Notes: a model not told the origin generated them from the sequence alone. A DNA stretch of 20,853 nt from Desulfamplus sp. (GCA_015231395.1 JADGBP010000003.1:1-20853); one strand, 5' to 3'; shown: positions 7,226 to 15,739, numbered from the stretch's first letter. Translations and numbers: made by a program.

Positions 7226-8854
7226 TCAATTATATTCCCTGGTTTTATGAAATTTTATATCAGGCCATGCCTCAACGGCAAAGCCAAGCTGATATTCGCT
7301 TGTTGTCAAAAAAGCTGTCCATCCTTCGGAATCAATTGCTATTGAACCGGAGTTTTTTCTTACAAACTCCTTTAAATGATCTTCATTGTCACAGGTTACC
7401 CATCGTGCCACAGAGTAATCAATGGGTTCATATCCGGCATCAACGCTGTATTCTGCCATTAACCGTGACATTGTTACATCAAACTGAAGAACTCCGACCG
7501 CACCTAAAATATAGTCATTGTTGATTCTTGGGCGAAATACCTGAATCGTCCCCTCTTCTGCAAGCTGAAAAAGTCCTTTTTGCAATGCTTTGGTTTTCAG
7601 AGGATTTCTGAGAACCACACGTCTGAAGTGTTCTGGTGCAAAACTTGGTATGCCAAGAAATTTAAGAGGCTCCTTGTCCGTAAAGGTGTCGCCTATCTTT
7701 ATTGTGCCATGATTGTGAATACCGATTATATCACCCGGATACGCTTCATCAATGTTGCTTCTCTCTTGAGCCATAAAGATTGTGGCATTGGAAATTATTA
7801 CATCTTTTCCGATTCTATGATGTTTTACCTTCATTCCGCGTGTAAATTTTCCTGAGCATATTCTAAAAAATGCTATTCTGTCCCTATGAGCAGGATCCAT
7901 ATTTGCCTGAATTTTAAAGGTAAATCCTGAAAACTCTTTCTCTCTTGGGTCAACATCGCGTGTAGAAGTTTTTCGGATACTGGGGGAAGGAGCAATTTCA
8001 ACAAACGAGTCAAGCATCTCTCTTACACCAAAATTATTTATTGCACTTCCGAAAAATACAGGAGTTTGTGAACCTTTAAGATACTGTTCTACCTCAAAAG
8101 GGTCGGAGGCTCCCTCCAGGAGCTCAATATCATCCCGAAGTTCCTGTGCCTGATTGCCAAGCTTCTTGTCCAGTTTTTCATCTGCCAGATCTCTGATAAG
8201 CAAGCCATCACCATCTTTTGGGGTGTAGCCAGCAGAGAAAAGCCCAAGCTCGTTGTTGTGTAGATGATATACCCCTTGAAACCGTTTCCCCATACCAATA
8301 GGCCACGTTATTGGAGTGCACTCAATCTGAAGTTTTTCCTCAATATCTGCAAACAGCTCAAGAGGTTCCAGTCCTTCCCTGTCCAGTTTGTTGATAAATG
8401 TTATGATAGGAGTGTTGCGCATCCGGCAAACCTCCATGAGCTTTCGGGTCTGGGGCTCCACGCCTTTGGCACTGTCAATTATCATAACTGCACAATCTAC
8501 CGCTGTAAGAACCCTGTAAGTATCTTCGGAAAAGTCTTTATGTCCGGGAGTGTCAAGAAGATTGATTTCATAATCTCTGTAGTTGAACTTCATGACAGAG
8601 GAGGAGACACTGATACCCCTCTCCTGCTCAATGGAGAGAAAATCACTTGTGGCTTTTCGTTCTGTTTTACGGGATTTTACAGCACCGGCCTGTTGAATGG
8701 CTCCGCCAAAGAGCAACAGTTTTTCTGTGAGAGTGGTTTTGCCAGCATCAGGATGACTGATAATGGCAAATGTACGACGCTTTTTAATCTCTTTAAGGGT
8801 TCGTGAATCAATTTTTTCGTTCTGATTTTGTAAATCGGTGTTCAAATTTTCCAT
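7226..8854 (-). CDS. prfC: Peptide chain release factor 3
   Basis: 542 residues, full length. RF3 is a translational GTPase that removes RF1/RF2 from the ribosome after peptide release. Visible: G1 SHPDAGKTT (33-41), switch [17 protein letters not shown]3 DTPGH (101-105) and G4 NKLD (155-158). The RF3-specific ITWPIGMG segment follows, then domain II and a C-terminal domain ending in an [20 protein letters not shown] stretch. Its ATG overlaps the ettA stop codon in a TAATG arrangement, pointing to translational coupling of two ribosome-acting proteins. Confidence 0.97.
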   Translation of the reverse strand: MENLNTDLQNQNEKIDSRTLKEIKKRRTFAIISHPDAGKTTLTEKLLLFGGAIQQAGAVKSRKTERKATSDFLSIEQERGISVSSSVMKFNYRDYEINLLDTPGHKDFSEDTYRVLTAVDCAVMIIDSAKGVEPQTRKLMEVCRMRNTPIITFINKLDREGLEPLELFADIEEKLQIECTPITWPIGMGKRFQGVYHLHNNELGLFSAGYTPKDGDGLLIRDLADEKLDKKLGNQAQELRDDIELLEGASDPFEVEQYLKGSQTPVFFGSAINNFGVREMLDSFVEIAPSPSIRKTSTRDVDPREKEFSGFTFKIQANMDPAHRDRIAFFRICSGKFTRGMKVKHHRIGKDVIISNATIFMAQERSNIDEAYPGDIIGIHNHGTIKIGDTFTDKEPLKFLGIPSFAPEHFRRVVLRNPLKTKALQKGLFQLAEEGTIQVFRPRINNDYILGAVGVLQFDVTMSRLMAEYSVDAGYEPIDYSVARWVTCDNEDHLKEFVRKNSGSIAIDSEGWTAFLTTSEYQLGFAVEAWPDIKFHKTREYN

Positions 8855-10536
8855 TACCTTGTTAAATGCCTATATTTTATCCGTTCAGGTTGATCTGCCT
8901 TAATACCCAGACGTTTTTTTCTATCTTTTTCATAGTCTGAGTAGCTCCCTTCAAAAAAGACCGTCTGGCTGTCACCCTCAAAAGCTAAAATATGAGTTGC
9001 CACCCTGTCAAGAAACCACCTGTCATGGCTGATAATTATGGCACAACCTGCAAAATTTTCCAGTGCCTCTTCAAGAGCTCTCATTGTATTTACATCAAGA
9101 TCATTGGTCGGCTCATCAAGCAAGAGCAGATTTGCCTCTTCTTTTAACATTCTTGCAAGATGGACTCGGTTTCTCTCTCCTCCAGATAGAACGCCTACTT
9201 TTTTTTGCTGATCTGTTCCAGAAAAATTAAACTTTGAGACATAAGCTCGTGAGTTGATTTCACGTCCTCCAAGCAAAATGGTCTCATTGCCGTCTGAAAT
9301 AACTTCCCAGATGCTTTTGTCAGGATTGAGGATATGCCTATCTTGGTCAACGTAAGCAATTTTTACTGTTTCACCAATTTCGATTGTGCCTGAGTCAGGT
9401 TTCTCCTTGGCTGTTATCATATTGAAAAGGGTCGATTTTCCAGCACCGTTTGGTCCTACAACTCCAATAATTCCACCGGCAGGTATTATGAAATTCATCT
9501 TTTCAACAAGAAGTTTGTCATCAAAGGCTTTGGATATATTATTTGCCACAACTACCTTGTCTCCAAGCCTTGGTCCTGGGGGAATGTAAATTTCAAGGTC
9601 TTTTTCCCGATCTTTCACGTCCTGTTGAAGAAGTTGATCATAAGAAGTTATTCTGGCTTTGGATTTTGAGTGCCTTCCCTTGGGTGACATCCTGATCCAA
9701 TCAAGCTCTCTTTCCAATGTTTTCTGGCGTTTACTCTCGCTCTTCTCTTCGTTTTTCAACCTGTTCCGTTTCTGTTCCAGCCATGAGGAGTAGTTCCCTT
9801 TCCATGGAATACCTTCGCCACGATCCAGCTCAAGTATCCATCCTGCGACATTATCAAGAAAGTATCTATCATGGGTAACGGCAATTACAGTTCCTTCATA
9901 CTGGCTAAGATGCTGTTCAAGCCATGCCACAGATGCTGCATCCAGATGGTTGGTAGGCTCATCAAGAAGAAGAATATCGGGTTTTTGTAAAAGCAGGCGA
10001 CACAGGGCTACCCTGCGTTTTTCACCACCAGAGATTATATTTACCAGTGTATCTTCAGGCGGACATCTTAAGGCATCCATAGCCATTCTGAGTTTGGAAT
10101 CAAGGTCCCATGCCTCCATATGATCCAATTTCTCCTGAATCACCCCCTGCCTCTGGATGAGTTTGTCCATCTCGTCGTCTGACATGGGTTCAGCAAATTT
10201 TTCACTTATGGATTCATACTCGTTTATCAGATCTACAGTCTCCTGAACTCCCTGCTGGACGATCTGCTTGACTGTTTTGGTGGAATCAAGCAGAGGCTCT
10301 TGCTCTAAATATCCAACAGAAAAACCCTTGGAAAGAATGGTTTCTCCATTATACTCTTTATCAATCCCAGCCATGATTTTGAGCAGCGAGCTTTTACCAG
10401 ACCCATTAAGACCCAATACTCCGATTTTGGCACCATAAAAATAGGATAGGGAGATATCTTTTATAACCGGCTTTTTATCATAAAATTTACTCACTTTCAT
10501 CATGGAGTAAATCACTTTTTTTGTATCTTCTGACAT
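8854..10536 (-). CDS. ettA: Energy-dependent translational throttle protein EttA (ABC-F)
   Basis: 560 residues, against about 555 for EttA. An ABC-F protein with two ATPase cassettes and no membrane part; it binds the ribosomal E site and gates the first elongation steps according to the ATP/ADP ratio. Walker A GLNGSGKS (42-49), signature SGGEK (169-173) and Walker [12 protein letters not shown] (189-199). Then the EttA-type linker with the [13 protein letters not shown] arm (about 244-325), the second Walker A GPNGAGKS (361-368), [14 protein letters not shown] and [12 protein letters not shown]. It is the first gene of the minus-strand string, so its promoter should lie in the gap above 10536. 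Its ribosome-binding site is weak (GAGA). Confidence 0.96.
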   Translation of the reverse strand: MSEDTKKVIYSMMKVSKFYDKKPVIKDISLSYFYGAKIGVLGLNGSGKSSLLKIMAGIDKEYNGETILSKGFSVGYLEQEPLLDSTKTVKQIVQQGVQETVDLINEYESISEKFAEPMSDDEMDKLIQRQGVIQEKLDHMEAWDLDSKLRMAMDALRCPPEDTLVNIISGGEKRRVALCRLLLQKPDILLLDEPTNHLDAASVAWLEQHLSQYEGTVIAVTHDRYFLDNVAGWILELDRGEGIPWKGNYSSWLEQKRNRLKNEEKSESKRQKTLERELDWIRMSPKGRHSKSKARITSYDQLLQQDVKDREKDLEIYIPPGPRLGDKVVVANNISKAFDDKLLVEKMNFIIPAGGIIGVVGPNGAGKSTLFNMITAKEKPDSGTIEIGETVKIAYVDQDRHILNPDKSIWEVISDGNETILLGGREINSRAYVSKFNFSGTDQQKKVGVLSGGERNRVHLARMLKEEANLLLLDEPTNDLDVNTMRALEEALENFAGCAIIISHDRWFLDRVATHILAFEGDSQTVFFEGSYSDYEKDRKKRLGIKADQPERIKYRHLTR

Positions 10537-11084
10537 ATTTTCTCTGAATCCCGTTTTTTTAATATGGTTGAATAATGTTATGATGATCTATAAAATTTTA
10601 AATAATAATAGGCAGTTGCTAAAAATATGCATTCTAATCTTACTTAACTTGTTTGTCAATGAATATGGCACAACGCGTTATAAAGATATGATTTTACTTG
10701 ATAGGTTTATAACCATGTTTTGCAGCATGTTCAGGAAAGAGGTCAATAGCCTGATTTAAGGGTATAAATCCAGAGAATGCACGGATTTTCATCATTTTGT
10801 AGTTTTTAATCGCTTGACTCCATCCTGTAAGACAGGGCTCACCAAAAAGAGAATCTTGTTCTGCCCATAGCTGATTGTTCACTCCAAAACGCTTTGTCTT
10901 AAAGAGCAGATGAATTACCATTTTCCAGTTTTCAAGGAGATATATCAATTTTTTTTTAACATAATTTAATAGCTGCCTTATTAAGGTTTTACAAAAAAAA
11001 CAAGCGACACTTTATCATAGAATACAAGAAACTCAAGGCGATTATTTGCTTCCAATTGTAATTGTTTTATGCCATATGCTTAAC

Positions 11085-11152
11085 GGTAAATGCTCATGGT
11101 AGGGTTTTATCCACCTTGGATCATGAAAGCAAAAATGTGTTTTTATGGTAAA
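11085..11152 (-). repeat. 68-bp dispersed repeat, copy 2 (inverted)
   Basis: The reverse complement starts TTTACCATAAAAACACATTT and aligns without gaps to 1218-1285 at about 81% identity. It lies 90 bases upstream of zorA. Confidence 0.75.
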
Positions 11153-11159
11153 ATCAATT

Positions 11160-11182
11160 TATCAGGTAAAATTGACCTGATA
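11160..11182. promoter_or_regulatory. Palindrome upstream of zorA
   Basis: TATCAGGT and ACCTGATA form a perfect 8-bp inverted repeat around 7 bases, centred about 70 bases before the zorA ATG. Position and symmetry fit an operator or a 5' UTR hairpin. No regulator gene is adjacent, so the function is a guess. Confidence 0.35.
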
Positions 11183-11241
11183 ATCAATGGTTAGAATCTC
11201 ATATTTATTGTAAGAATAATGAATCCTCAGGATAATGTTTG

Positions 11242-12777
11242 ATGTCAAATTTTAATTTTGTTATTGAGAGTGTTTTTCAATCTAAAGGATTGACACACTC
11301 TTTTATTATTCTCATAGGTTTCGTTCTAATAATCGGTTTAATATTACGTGTTTTTACAAAGCCAAATAATAAAATTGTTGCACTTTTACCAAATATTGCA
11401 ACATCTCTTGGTATTCTTGGCACCTTTATTGGTATATACACAGGTTTATTAGAGTTTGATGTAAAAAATATAAATGACAGCATCCCGCAATTACTCGAAG
11501 GCTTAAAAACAGCTTTTGCTACTTCTATCGCGGGCATGATAGCTTCAATGATTCTTAGATTTCTCTTTGAAGGAAAATCAACTTACGATGAATCAAAAGA
11601 AAACAAGGGAATAGCTCAGACTGATGATCCAATTCTACTTTTTAAAAATATAGCATCAGGAATTGATAACCTTGAAAAATCATCAAGAGAAATTGAAAAA
11701 TCTATTGTATCCTGTTTCCGTTCCGATGAAGAGTTCTCTTTAATCTCCCAATTAAAACTTATCCGTCAAGAAATCATTGACACAAGACGAGAGCTAAACG
11801 CTTCTTTCAAAGAGTTTGCAAAAGAGATGGGAAGAATAAATTCTGATGCTTTAGTCGAGGCTCTTAAAAAAGTCATTGATGACTTTAATGTATTGCTAAA
11901 TGAACTTGTAAGCGATTCTTTTAAAGAACTAAGTGTTGCAATGATAAAATTGACCGAATGGCAAGAGAACTACAAGATACATGTTGATCAAAGTCAGGAT
12001 AAGATAAATCAACTTTTAAAATATATGGAAAAATCAGTTGCTGTTTTTTATCATACAACTCAAGCAATTGAATCTGTAAAAAATAATCTTGAAAATATCA
12101 CTAACTCAATTAGCAGCCTTTCTGTTTCTTCAAATGACATTGCATTACATGTCGAGCATTTAAAAATGCAAAATGAAGCTCTTAAAGAGAGCATATCTTC
12201 TATAAGAAATATTGGAGAAGAGGCGAAAACCGTTATTCCTACTATAACAACTCAAATAGATAATCTGTCTCGAAATTTGGAAAGCACAATTTCTAATACC
12301 GTTGATAAAATGAATTATAACAGCACATTCATTACAGAATTTGTGAAAAAATCAACTGAAGATATTAAAAATGTAGCTATAAGCCATACGGCATCAATGA
12401 ACAAATCTGTTGAAATGATTGATGATGGTATTAAATCAGCAATAAATAATTTAAACCAAAATCTTGAACAGACTGTTACTGGTAGTATGGAAAAGATGAG
12501 TTATCAAAATACACAAATTGCAGAATTTGTGAAAAAATCAACTGAAGATATTAAAAGTGCAACTGCACAATATACAATCTCTGTCCAAGACTCTATGGAT
12601 AGAATTGATAAAGAATTAGAAAAAGAGCTCAATAAATCATTAAATTCACTTGCTGGTAGTTTGGCATCTTTGTCTGATAAATTTGTAAAAGATTATCTAC
12701 CTTTGACTGAAAAATTGCGCGAGGTTGTGAGATTAGCGGAGAAAGTTGATGTTCAAAAAACTCCATTTAAAAACTGA
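11242..12777 (+). CDS. zorA: ZorA-type proton-channel stator with long coiled-coil tail
   Basis: 511 residues from the ATG at 11242, with AGGA about nine bases upstream; a TTG one codon earlier is less likely. MotA/TolQ/ExbB-like: three predicted membrane helices (about 19-38, 49-71, 88-109) with the family signature SLGILGTFIGIYTGL and LKTAFATSIAGM. The remaining 400 residues are hydrophilic and helical, low in Pro and Cys, a long cytoplasmic coiled coil. In Zorya, ZorA and ZorB form a membrane motor driven by ion flow, and the ZorA tail is thought to relay phage sensing to a nuclease effector. The tail carries a 62-residue duplication. The gene overlaps zorB by 29 bases. A general ExbB-like role is the alternative; the HNH neighbour favours Zorya. 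Confidence 0.85.
   Translation: MSNFNFVIESVFQSKGLTHSFIILIGFVLIIGLILRVFTKPNNKIVALLPNIATSLGILGTFIGIYTGLLEFDVKNINDSIPQLLEGLKTAFATSIAGMIASMILRFLFEGKSTYDESKENKGIAQTDDPILLFKNIASGIDNLEKSSREIEKSIVSCFRSDEEFSLISQLKLIRQEIIDTRRELNASFKEFAKEMGRINSDALVEALKKVIDDFNVLLNELVSDSFKELSVAMIKLTEWQENYKIHVDQSQDKINQLLKYMEKSVAVFYHTTQAIESVKNNLENITNSISSLSVSSNDIALHVEHLKMQNEALKESISSIRNIGEEAKTVIPTITTQIDNLSRNLESTISNTVDKMNYNSTFITEFVKKSTEDIKNVAISHTASMNKSVEMIDDGIKSAINNLNQNLEQTVTGSMEKMSYQNTQIAEFVKKSTEDIKSATAQYTISVQDSMDRIDKELEKELNKSLNSLAGSLASLSDKFVKDYLPLTEKLREVVRLAEKVDVQKTPFKN
12335..12556 (+). repeat. 62-codon tandem duplication in the zorA tail
   Basis: A 36-bp stretch starting CAGAATTTGTGAAAAAATCA is identical at 12335-12370 and 12521-12556, a period of 186 bp (62 codons). 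The flanking protein also aligns (DKMNYNSTFITEFVKKST against EKMSYQNTQIAEFVKKST). The coiled-coil register is kept in frame. Confidence 0.85.
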
Positions 12778-13462
12778 AACAGAGAGCGAATGGGTTTCAA
12801 TTTCAGATTTAATGTCTGTTCTTATGATGATTTTTTTGTTTATAGCTATCAGCTATATGCACAATGTTCAGCGGAATCAATTAAATGTAAAAAAAATAGC
12901 GGTAGCTTATCAAGAACTCCAGACTGATTTATATAAAGAGCTTTGGAATGAGTTTAAAGATGATCTTCCTAATTGGAAAGCAGTAATTGAACAAGAAACA
13001 TTGATTATTAGGTTTGAAGAGCCTGAAGTTCTCTTTGCTCAAGGCTATTCAGAACTTTCTGATAAGTTCAAAGTCATTTTAGATGATTTTTTCCCACGCT
13101 ACCTTCGGATTATTTCATCTGACAAATATAGAGGCAATATAGAAGAGATAAGGATAGAAGGACACACATCTTCAGAATGGAATGGTCAATCTGAAGAGAT
13201 GGACAACTATTTTTATAATATGCAGCTATCTCAAGACCGTACTCGGTCAGTATTACAATATTGCTTGGGGCTTTTAAAAGATAAAGAACTTATAGATTGG
13301 TCTCGAAAATATATTACTGCTAACGGTTTTTCTTCAAGTCGTTTGATAATGAATTCTGATGGAACAGAGGATAAACTTAAATCAAGAAGAGTAGAGTTCA
13401 GGACAAAAACAAATGCTGAAAAAAAAGTTGTAGAAATAATAGAGCAGATGGAAGGTGTATAA
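12749..13462 (+). CDS. zorB: ZorB-type MotB/OmpA-like stator subunit
   Basis: 237 residues from the ATG at 12749, with GGAG upstream inside zorA; the start overlaps the end of zorA. A single N-terminal membrane helix follows the motif ISDLMSVLMMIFLFIAISYM, whose Asp20 corresponds to the ion-binding Asp of MotB-type stators. After a linker comes an OmpA-like peptidoglycan-binding domain (IRIEGHTSSEW, NMQLSQDRTRSVLQY, and a C-terminal KSRRVEFR). This is the expected ZorB layout: membrane anchor, cell-wall-gripping periplasmic domain, and partner of the ZorA pentamer. The stop codon overlaps the ATG of the HNH gene (TAATG), so the three genes form one operon. Confidence 0.87.
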   Translation: MFKKLHLKTETESEWVSISDLMSVLMMIFLFIAISYMHNVQRNQLNVKKIAVAYQELQTDLYKELWNEFKDDLPNWKAVIEQETLIIRFEEPEVLFAQGYSELSDKFKVILDDFFPRYLRIISSDKYRGNIEEIRIEGHTSSEWNGQSEEMDNYFYNMQLSQDRTRSVLQYCLGLLKDKELIDWSRKYITANGFSSSRLIMNSDGTEDKLKSRRVEFRTKTNAEKKVVEIIEQMEGV

Positions 13463-14358
13463 TGAATTTACCAGATTATCTACAATGCGTTGAGATAAGA
13501 CAGCTACACGCGGCTATGGGAATACTTGAAATTCCATTGTTGCCAGTGCTTCAGCCTTTTGAACGAAAAATCGTAGAAAACATTGTGCATGAAGAGCTCG
13601 ACCTTAAAGAAGTAGAATTTGACAGACGACTTGAAACCAGCTCAATTCGTGTTAAGAAATCCGAACTGCAAGGTAAACCAGATGAGCTGTTAACACTTAA
13701 TGGTAGAAAAGTATGTGCTTATATTCGTGACCAAGGTAGTTCTTTTAATAGTGAATTGGGAATGACAACGTATCGTTATCATCTTTGCAATTGTAAGACA
13801 ATGCAATCAATGAGAGATATGGGTAGAGAAGGACGCTATCTTGCAACTAAAAGAGATGACGGTTTTTTTGAAGTATATGATAAAGCAAAAATAACACCTC
13901 AAAAACCTACGATTCTTGAAATGGAGCTTTGTCAAAACTGTATAAAAGTATTGAAAAGCAGAGGTTTATATTTTTACCCATTTAGTTTAAAACAATATTT
14001 TGAGAAAAATGATACTTCCATTCCAAAAACTATAAGAAGAATTGAAACCGTAACTAAAATACAAACATACACTCCAAATCAGGAAGATATATCACGGGCA
14101 TACAGAGAGAAAGTTAATTTTATATGTCAAGAATGCAATGTAAGTTGTCTTAATAAGCCGTATCTACTACATCTTCATCATATAAATGGAGACCCTTCAA
14201 ATAATTCACGTCATAATCTTCAAGTTTTATGTATTGATTGTCATTCTTCTCAACCTTTGCATAATCATATGCTGGAAAATCCTGCTTTTAAATCACAAAT
14301 TAATATAATTAGACAAATGAGAGTTAAGCAGAACTTATTAACGATAAGTAGTAAATAA
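13462..14358 (+). CDS. zorE: HNH endonuclease, ZorE-like effector
   Basis: 298 residues. The C-terminal HNH domain has HHINGD (His239, His240), Asn252 in RHNL and His261, with zinc cysteines C222/C225 and C257/C260. An upstream set of cysteines (C109, C111, C157, C160) could form a second zinc site. The first 100 residues match nothing I can name. Its ATG overlaps the zorB stop, and zorA-zorB-HNH is the published gene order of type II Zorya, where ZorE is the HNH DNA-cutting effector. There is no ZorC or ZorD, which argues against type I. The ZorE assignment is by context and the HNH motif; I cannot confirm homology over the N-terminal half. Confidence 0.75.
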   Translation: MNLPDYLQCVEIRQLHAAMGILEIPLLPVLQPFERKIVENIVHEELDLKEVEFDRRLETSSIRVKKSELQGKPDELLTLNGRKVCAYIRDQGSSFNSELGMTTYRYHLCNCKTMQSMRDMGREGRYLATKRDDGFFEVYDKAKITPQKPTILEMELCQNCIKVLKSRGLYFYPFSLKQYFEKNDTSIPKTIRRIETVTKIQTYTPNQEDISRAYREKVNFICQECNVSCLNKPYLLHLHHINGDPSNNSRHNLQVLCIDCHSSQPLHNHMLENPAFKSQINIIRQMRVKQNLLTISSK

Positions 14359-14370
14359 TTAGAATTGAGA

Positions 14371-14456
14371 TTTTAACTAAACGTTGCACCAGTCCACGCA
14401 AGACGTGAGCGGCTCTTTTGGAGTTGGTGGGGTGGCTGGTGAACTTAGCGTTAGCT
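14371..14456 (+). other. Integron attC-like recombination site 1
   Basis: 86 bp, starting 12 bases after the HNH stop. TTTTAAC (R''-like) at the left and GTTAGCT (R'-like) at 14450-14456 on the right bound an inverted repeat: CACCAGTCCAC pairs with GTGGCTGGTG leaving one unpaired base, as in attC sites. The right end GGTGAACTTAGCGTTAGC has the usual attC style. The second site at 15740-15825 has the same length, polarity and bulge. Confidence 0.7.
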
Positions 14457-14474
14457 TAATAAGGAGCCTCGTAA

Positions 14475-14636
14475 TTGAGCACTGATTCTAAAAATATACT
14501 GCCCTACAAGGAAACAATTCATTGCTCCATTTTCATACTTCTTACTATTTGTATTATTCTAACGATCTCTATTGATTTAAGTATTTATTTTTATTTTGAT
14601 TTGCCACAATTATCGCTTAAATGGTGCTGGTTCTAA
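14475..14636 (+). CDS. Possible small membrane protein (TTG start)
   Basis: 53 codons beginning TTG AGC ACT GAT, preceded by AAGGAG with eight bases of spacing, and ending at TAA 14634-14636. The centre is strongly hydrophobic (CSIFILLTICIILTISIDLS), one membrane helix, and the C-terminus ends LKWCWF. It starts 25 bases after the recombination point of attC-like site 1, where the first gene of an integron cassette is usually found. I recognise no family, and a non-ATG start on so short a frame keeps confidence low. Confidence 0.35.
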   Translation: MSTDSKNILPYKETIHCSIFILLTICIILTISIDLSIYFYFDLPQLSLKWCWF

Positions 14637-14930
14637 CGGATTTTGTGTCTGGGCTACCACAAATAAACAAATGACTCAAAAAGTGTCATGCTATGATTTT
14701 CAATAGAGAATTAAATGACAAAAGTGCTTTTAGCTTTTTTGTTTTAAGTCTGAGCATAGTAATTATTATTACCAATATGCTTTGATTTTTGATTCGTTTA
14801 GAACATATTAATGCATACACAAAATCTGTTGGAACCAGAATATTGTTTGATATAGAGGAATAGGAATGAGAGAATCAATAAGAAGTGACCTGATGACCCT
14901 TTCGGATATTACTGGAAATTAAATCTTCAA
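14637..14930. other. Gap without a clear gene
   Basis: AT-rich. The only item seen is an 18-codon frame at 14866-14922 (MRESIRSDLMTLSDITGN) with a good AGGAATAGG ribosome-binding site, ending just before the MITE. It may be a leader peptide or chance. Confidence 0.4.
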
Positions 14931-15127
14931 CTGACTCCTGACATGCTTTCGCAAAATCAAGGATAACTATCTAATTTTGTTATGATAAAAAATGGACATT
15001 CGTTTTTTTCAAGACCCTTGAGAATCAAGGGTGTACTTTTCTAAACAAAATGTTGATCATGCTATAACTATCTGTTTATAAAAATAATATTTGAATGTCC
15101 ATTTAATCAAAGTGTGTCAGGAGTCAG
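14931..15127. mobile_element. 197-bp MITE upstream of hicB
   Basis: Perfect 13-bp terminal inverted repeats CTGACTCCTGACA (14931-14943) and TGTCAGGAGTCAG (15115-15127), directly flanked by a 5-bp target duplication TTCAA (14926-14930 and 15128-15132). Nested inside are a second inverted pair AATGGACATTC/GAATGTCCATT (14991-15001, 15093-15103) and a hairpin CCCTTGA-GAA-TCAAGGG (15015-15031). There is no coding capacity, so it must be moved by a transposase encoded elsewhere. Confidence 0.8.
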
Positions 15128-15169
15128 TTCAATGAAAGGCGATAGCCAAAATACACAAGGAATCATACT

Positions 15170-15379
15170 ATGAAAGTATTTACAGCAGTAGTAGAAAGAT
15201 GTCCTGACACTGGTCTTTATGTGGGGTTTGTGCCAGGGTTCCCAGGTGCTCATACTCAGGGAGAAACTTTGGATGAATTGAACAGAAATTTGAAAGAAGT
15301 TATTGAGATGCTCCTTGAAGATGGTATTCCCAAGCTTGAAGCAGAATTCGTAGGCACACAGACTGTCATGGTGGCATAA
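15170..15379 (+). CDS. hicB: HicB-family antitoxin
   Basis: 69 residues with the compact HicB fold: strands MKVFTAVVERC and YVGFVPGFPGAHTQGET, then helix DELNRNLKEVIEMLLEDG. HicB binds and inhibits the HicA mRNA interferase. This short form has no added C-terminal DNA-binding domain beyond the degraded RNase-H-like core. AAGGA lies about nine bases before the ATG. The hicA gene begins one base after the stop but is broken by an insertion, so this antitoxin appears to be an orphan here. The MITE ends 42 bases upstream and may have replaced or supplied promoter sequence. Confidence 0.9.
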   Translation: MKVFTAVVERCPDTGLYVGFVPGFPGAHTQGETLDELNRNLKEVIEMLLEDGIPKLEAEFVGTQTVMVA

Positions 15380-15380
15380 G

Positions 15381-15701
15381 ATGGGCAACCTTCCAGTTCT
15401 CAAACCGAAGGAATTTGTTTCTATAGTTTTCCAGATAATTAAATTGGCAGAGTAGGGGCAATCCCTTGCGGTTGCCCTTCTTAAAAAGAAGAGGTATCAA
15501 AATATTTTTCTGGAAGTCTATATTTTGATACAGCTTGGTTTTCAAGAAATTCGTCAGCGGGGTTCGCACAAGCAATTTCGGCATCCAGATGGACGCGGCA
15601 CAACGATTCCATTCCATTCTGGAAGGGATATTTCCCCGATTTTGCTTAGGCAAATTGCCAAAGACATTGGACTTACTGCGGAAGAGCTTATCACAACTTG
15701 A
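15381..15701 (+). pseudogene. hicA: HicA toxin gene interrupted by a MITE
   Basis: The first 14 codons (MGNLPVLKPKEFVS) and the last 57 (ILIQLGF then QEIRQRGSHKQFRHPDGR through GLTAEELITT) are clear HicA, a dsRBD-fold mRNA interferase; the catalytic His of GSHKQF is present. Between them is a 99-bp insertion with an in-frame TAG at 15453-15455, giving a 24-residue truncated product. Deleting the element and one TA copy gives GTT TCT ATT TTG ATA CAG and an intact 73-residue protein, so the loss is recent and caused only by the insertion. Internal re-initiation downstream is not excluded but has no good start codon. Confidence 0.92.
15424..15520. mobile_element. 97-bp MITE with TA target duplication inside hicA
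   Basis: Bounded by TA dinucleotides at 15422-15423 and 15521-15522. Terminal inverted repeats TAGTTTTCCAGA and TCTGGAAGTCTA match at 10 of 12 positions. The core holds GGGCAA...TTGCCC (a palindrome with CCCTTGCGG inside) and CTTCTT-AAA-AAGAAG. TA duplication is the hallmark of IS630/Tc1-mariner-type transposition. No coding capacity. Confidence 0.85.
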
Positions 15702-15739
15702 AGTATTTGAATTTATAGATCAATTAACATACACTATGT

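Larger units (their letters stand above)
10537..11241. other. AT-rich gap between divergent ettA and zorA
   Basis: About 700 bases between divergently transcribed genes, so promoters for both the ettA string and the zor operon should be here; I cannot place either box with confidence. It holds an open minus-strand frame of about 84 codons ending at 10694, with only a TTG start (10948) in a poly-A run and no ribosome-binding site. That translation (containing FGVNNQLWAEQDSLFGEPCL) matches no family I know and may be a gene remnant. The minus-strand 68-bp repeat (11085-11152) and a short palindrome (11160-11182) lie next to zorA. No attC-like site is visible. Confidence 0.5.

Noticed and set aside
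6933..7229. TTG at 7229 as the start of the putative antitoxin
   Set aside because: It overlaps the prfC stop and lacks a ribosome-binding site, while the ATG at 7202 has a good one.
10694..10948. An 84-codon minus-strand gene
   Set aside because: Only a TTG start in a poly-A run, no ribosome-binding site and no recognisable family; kept only as a possible remnant in the gap description.
11172..11197. TTGACC...TAGAAT as a zorA promoter
   Set aside because: The spacing between the two boxes is only 14 bases, too short for a normal sigma-70 promoter.
10568..11241. An attC or attI site to the left of zorA that would make zorABE a complete cassette
   Set aside because: I found no CACC...GGTG inverted repeat or convincing GTTRRRY end there. 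The left boundary of the Zorya segment is therefore unknown.
15420..15527. A 6-bp TCTATA target duplication for the hicA element
   Set aside because: Removing it that way leaves two extra T bases and a frameshift; the TA duplication model restores the frame exactly.
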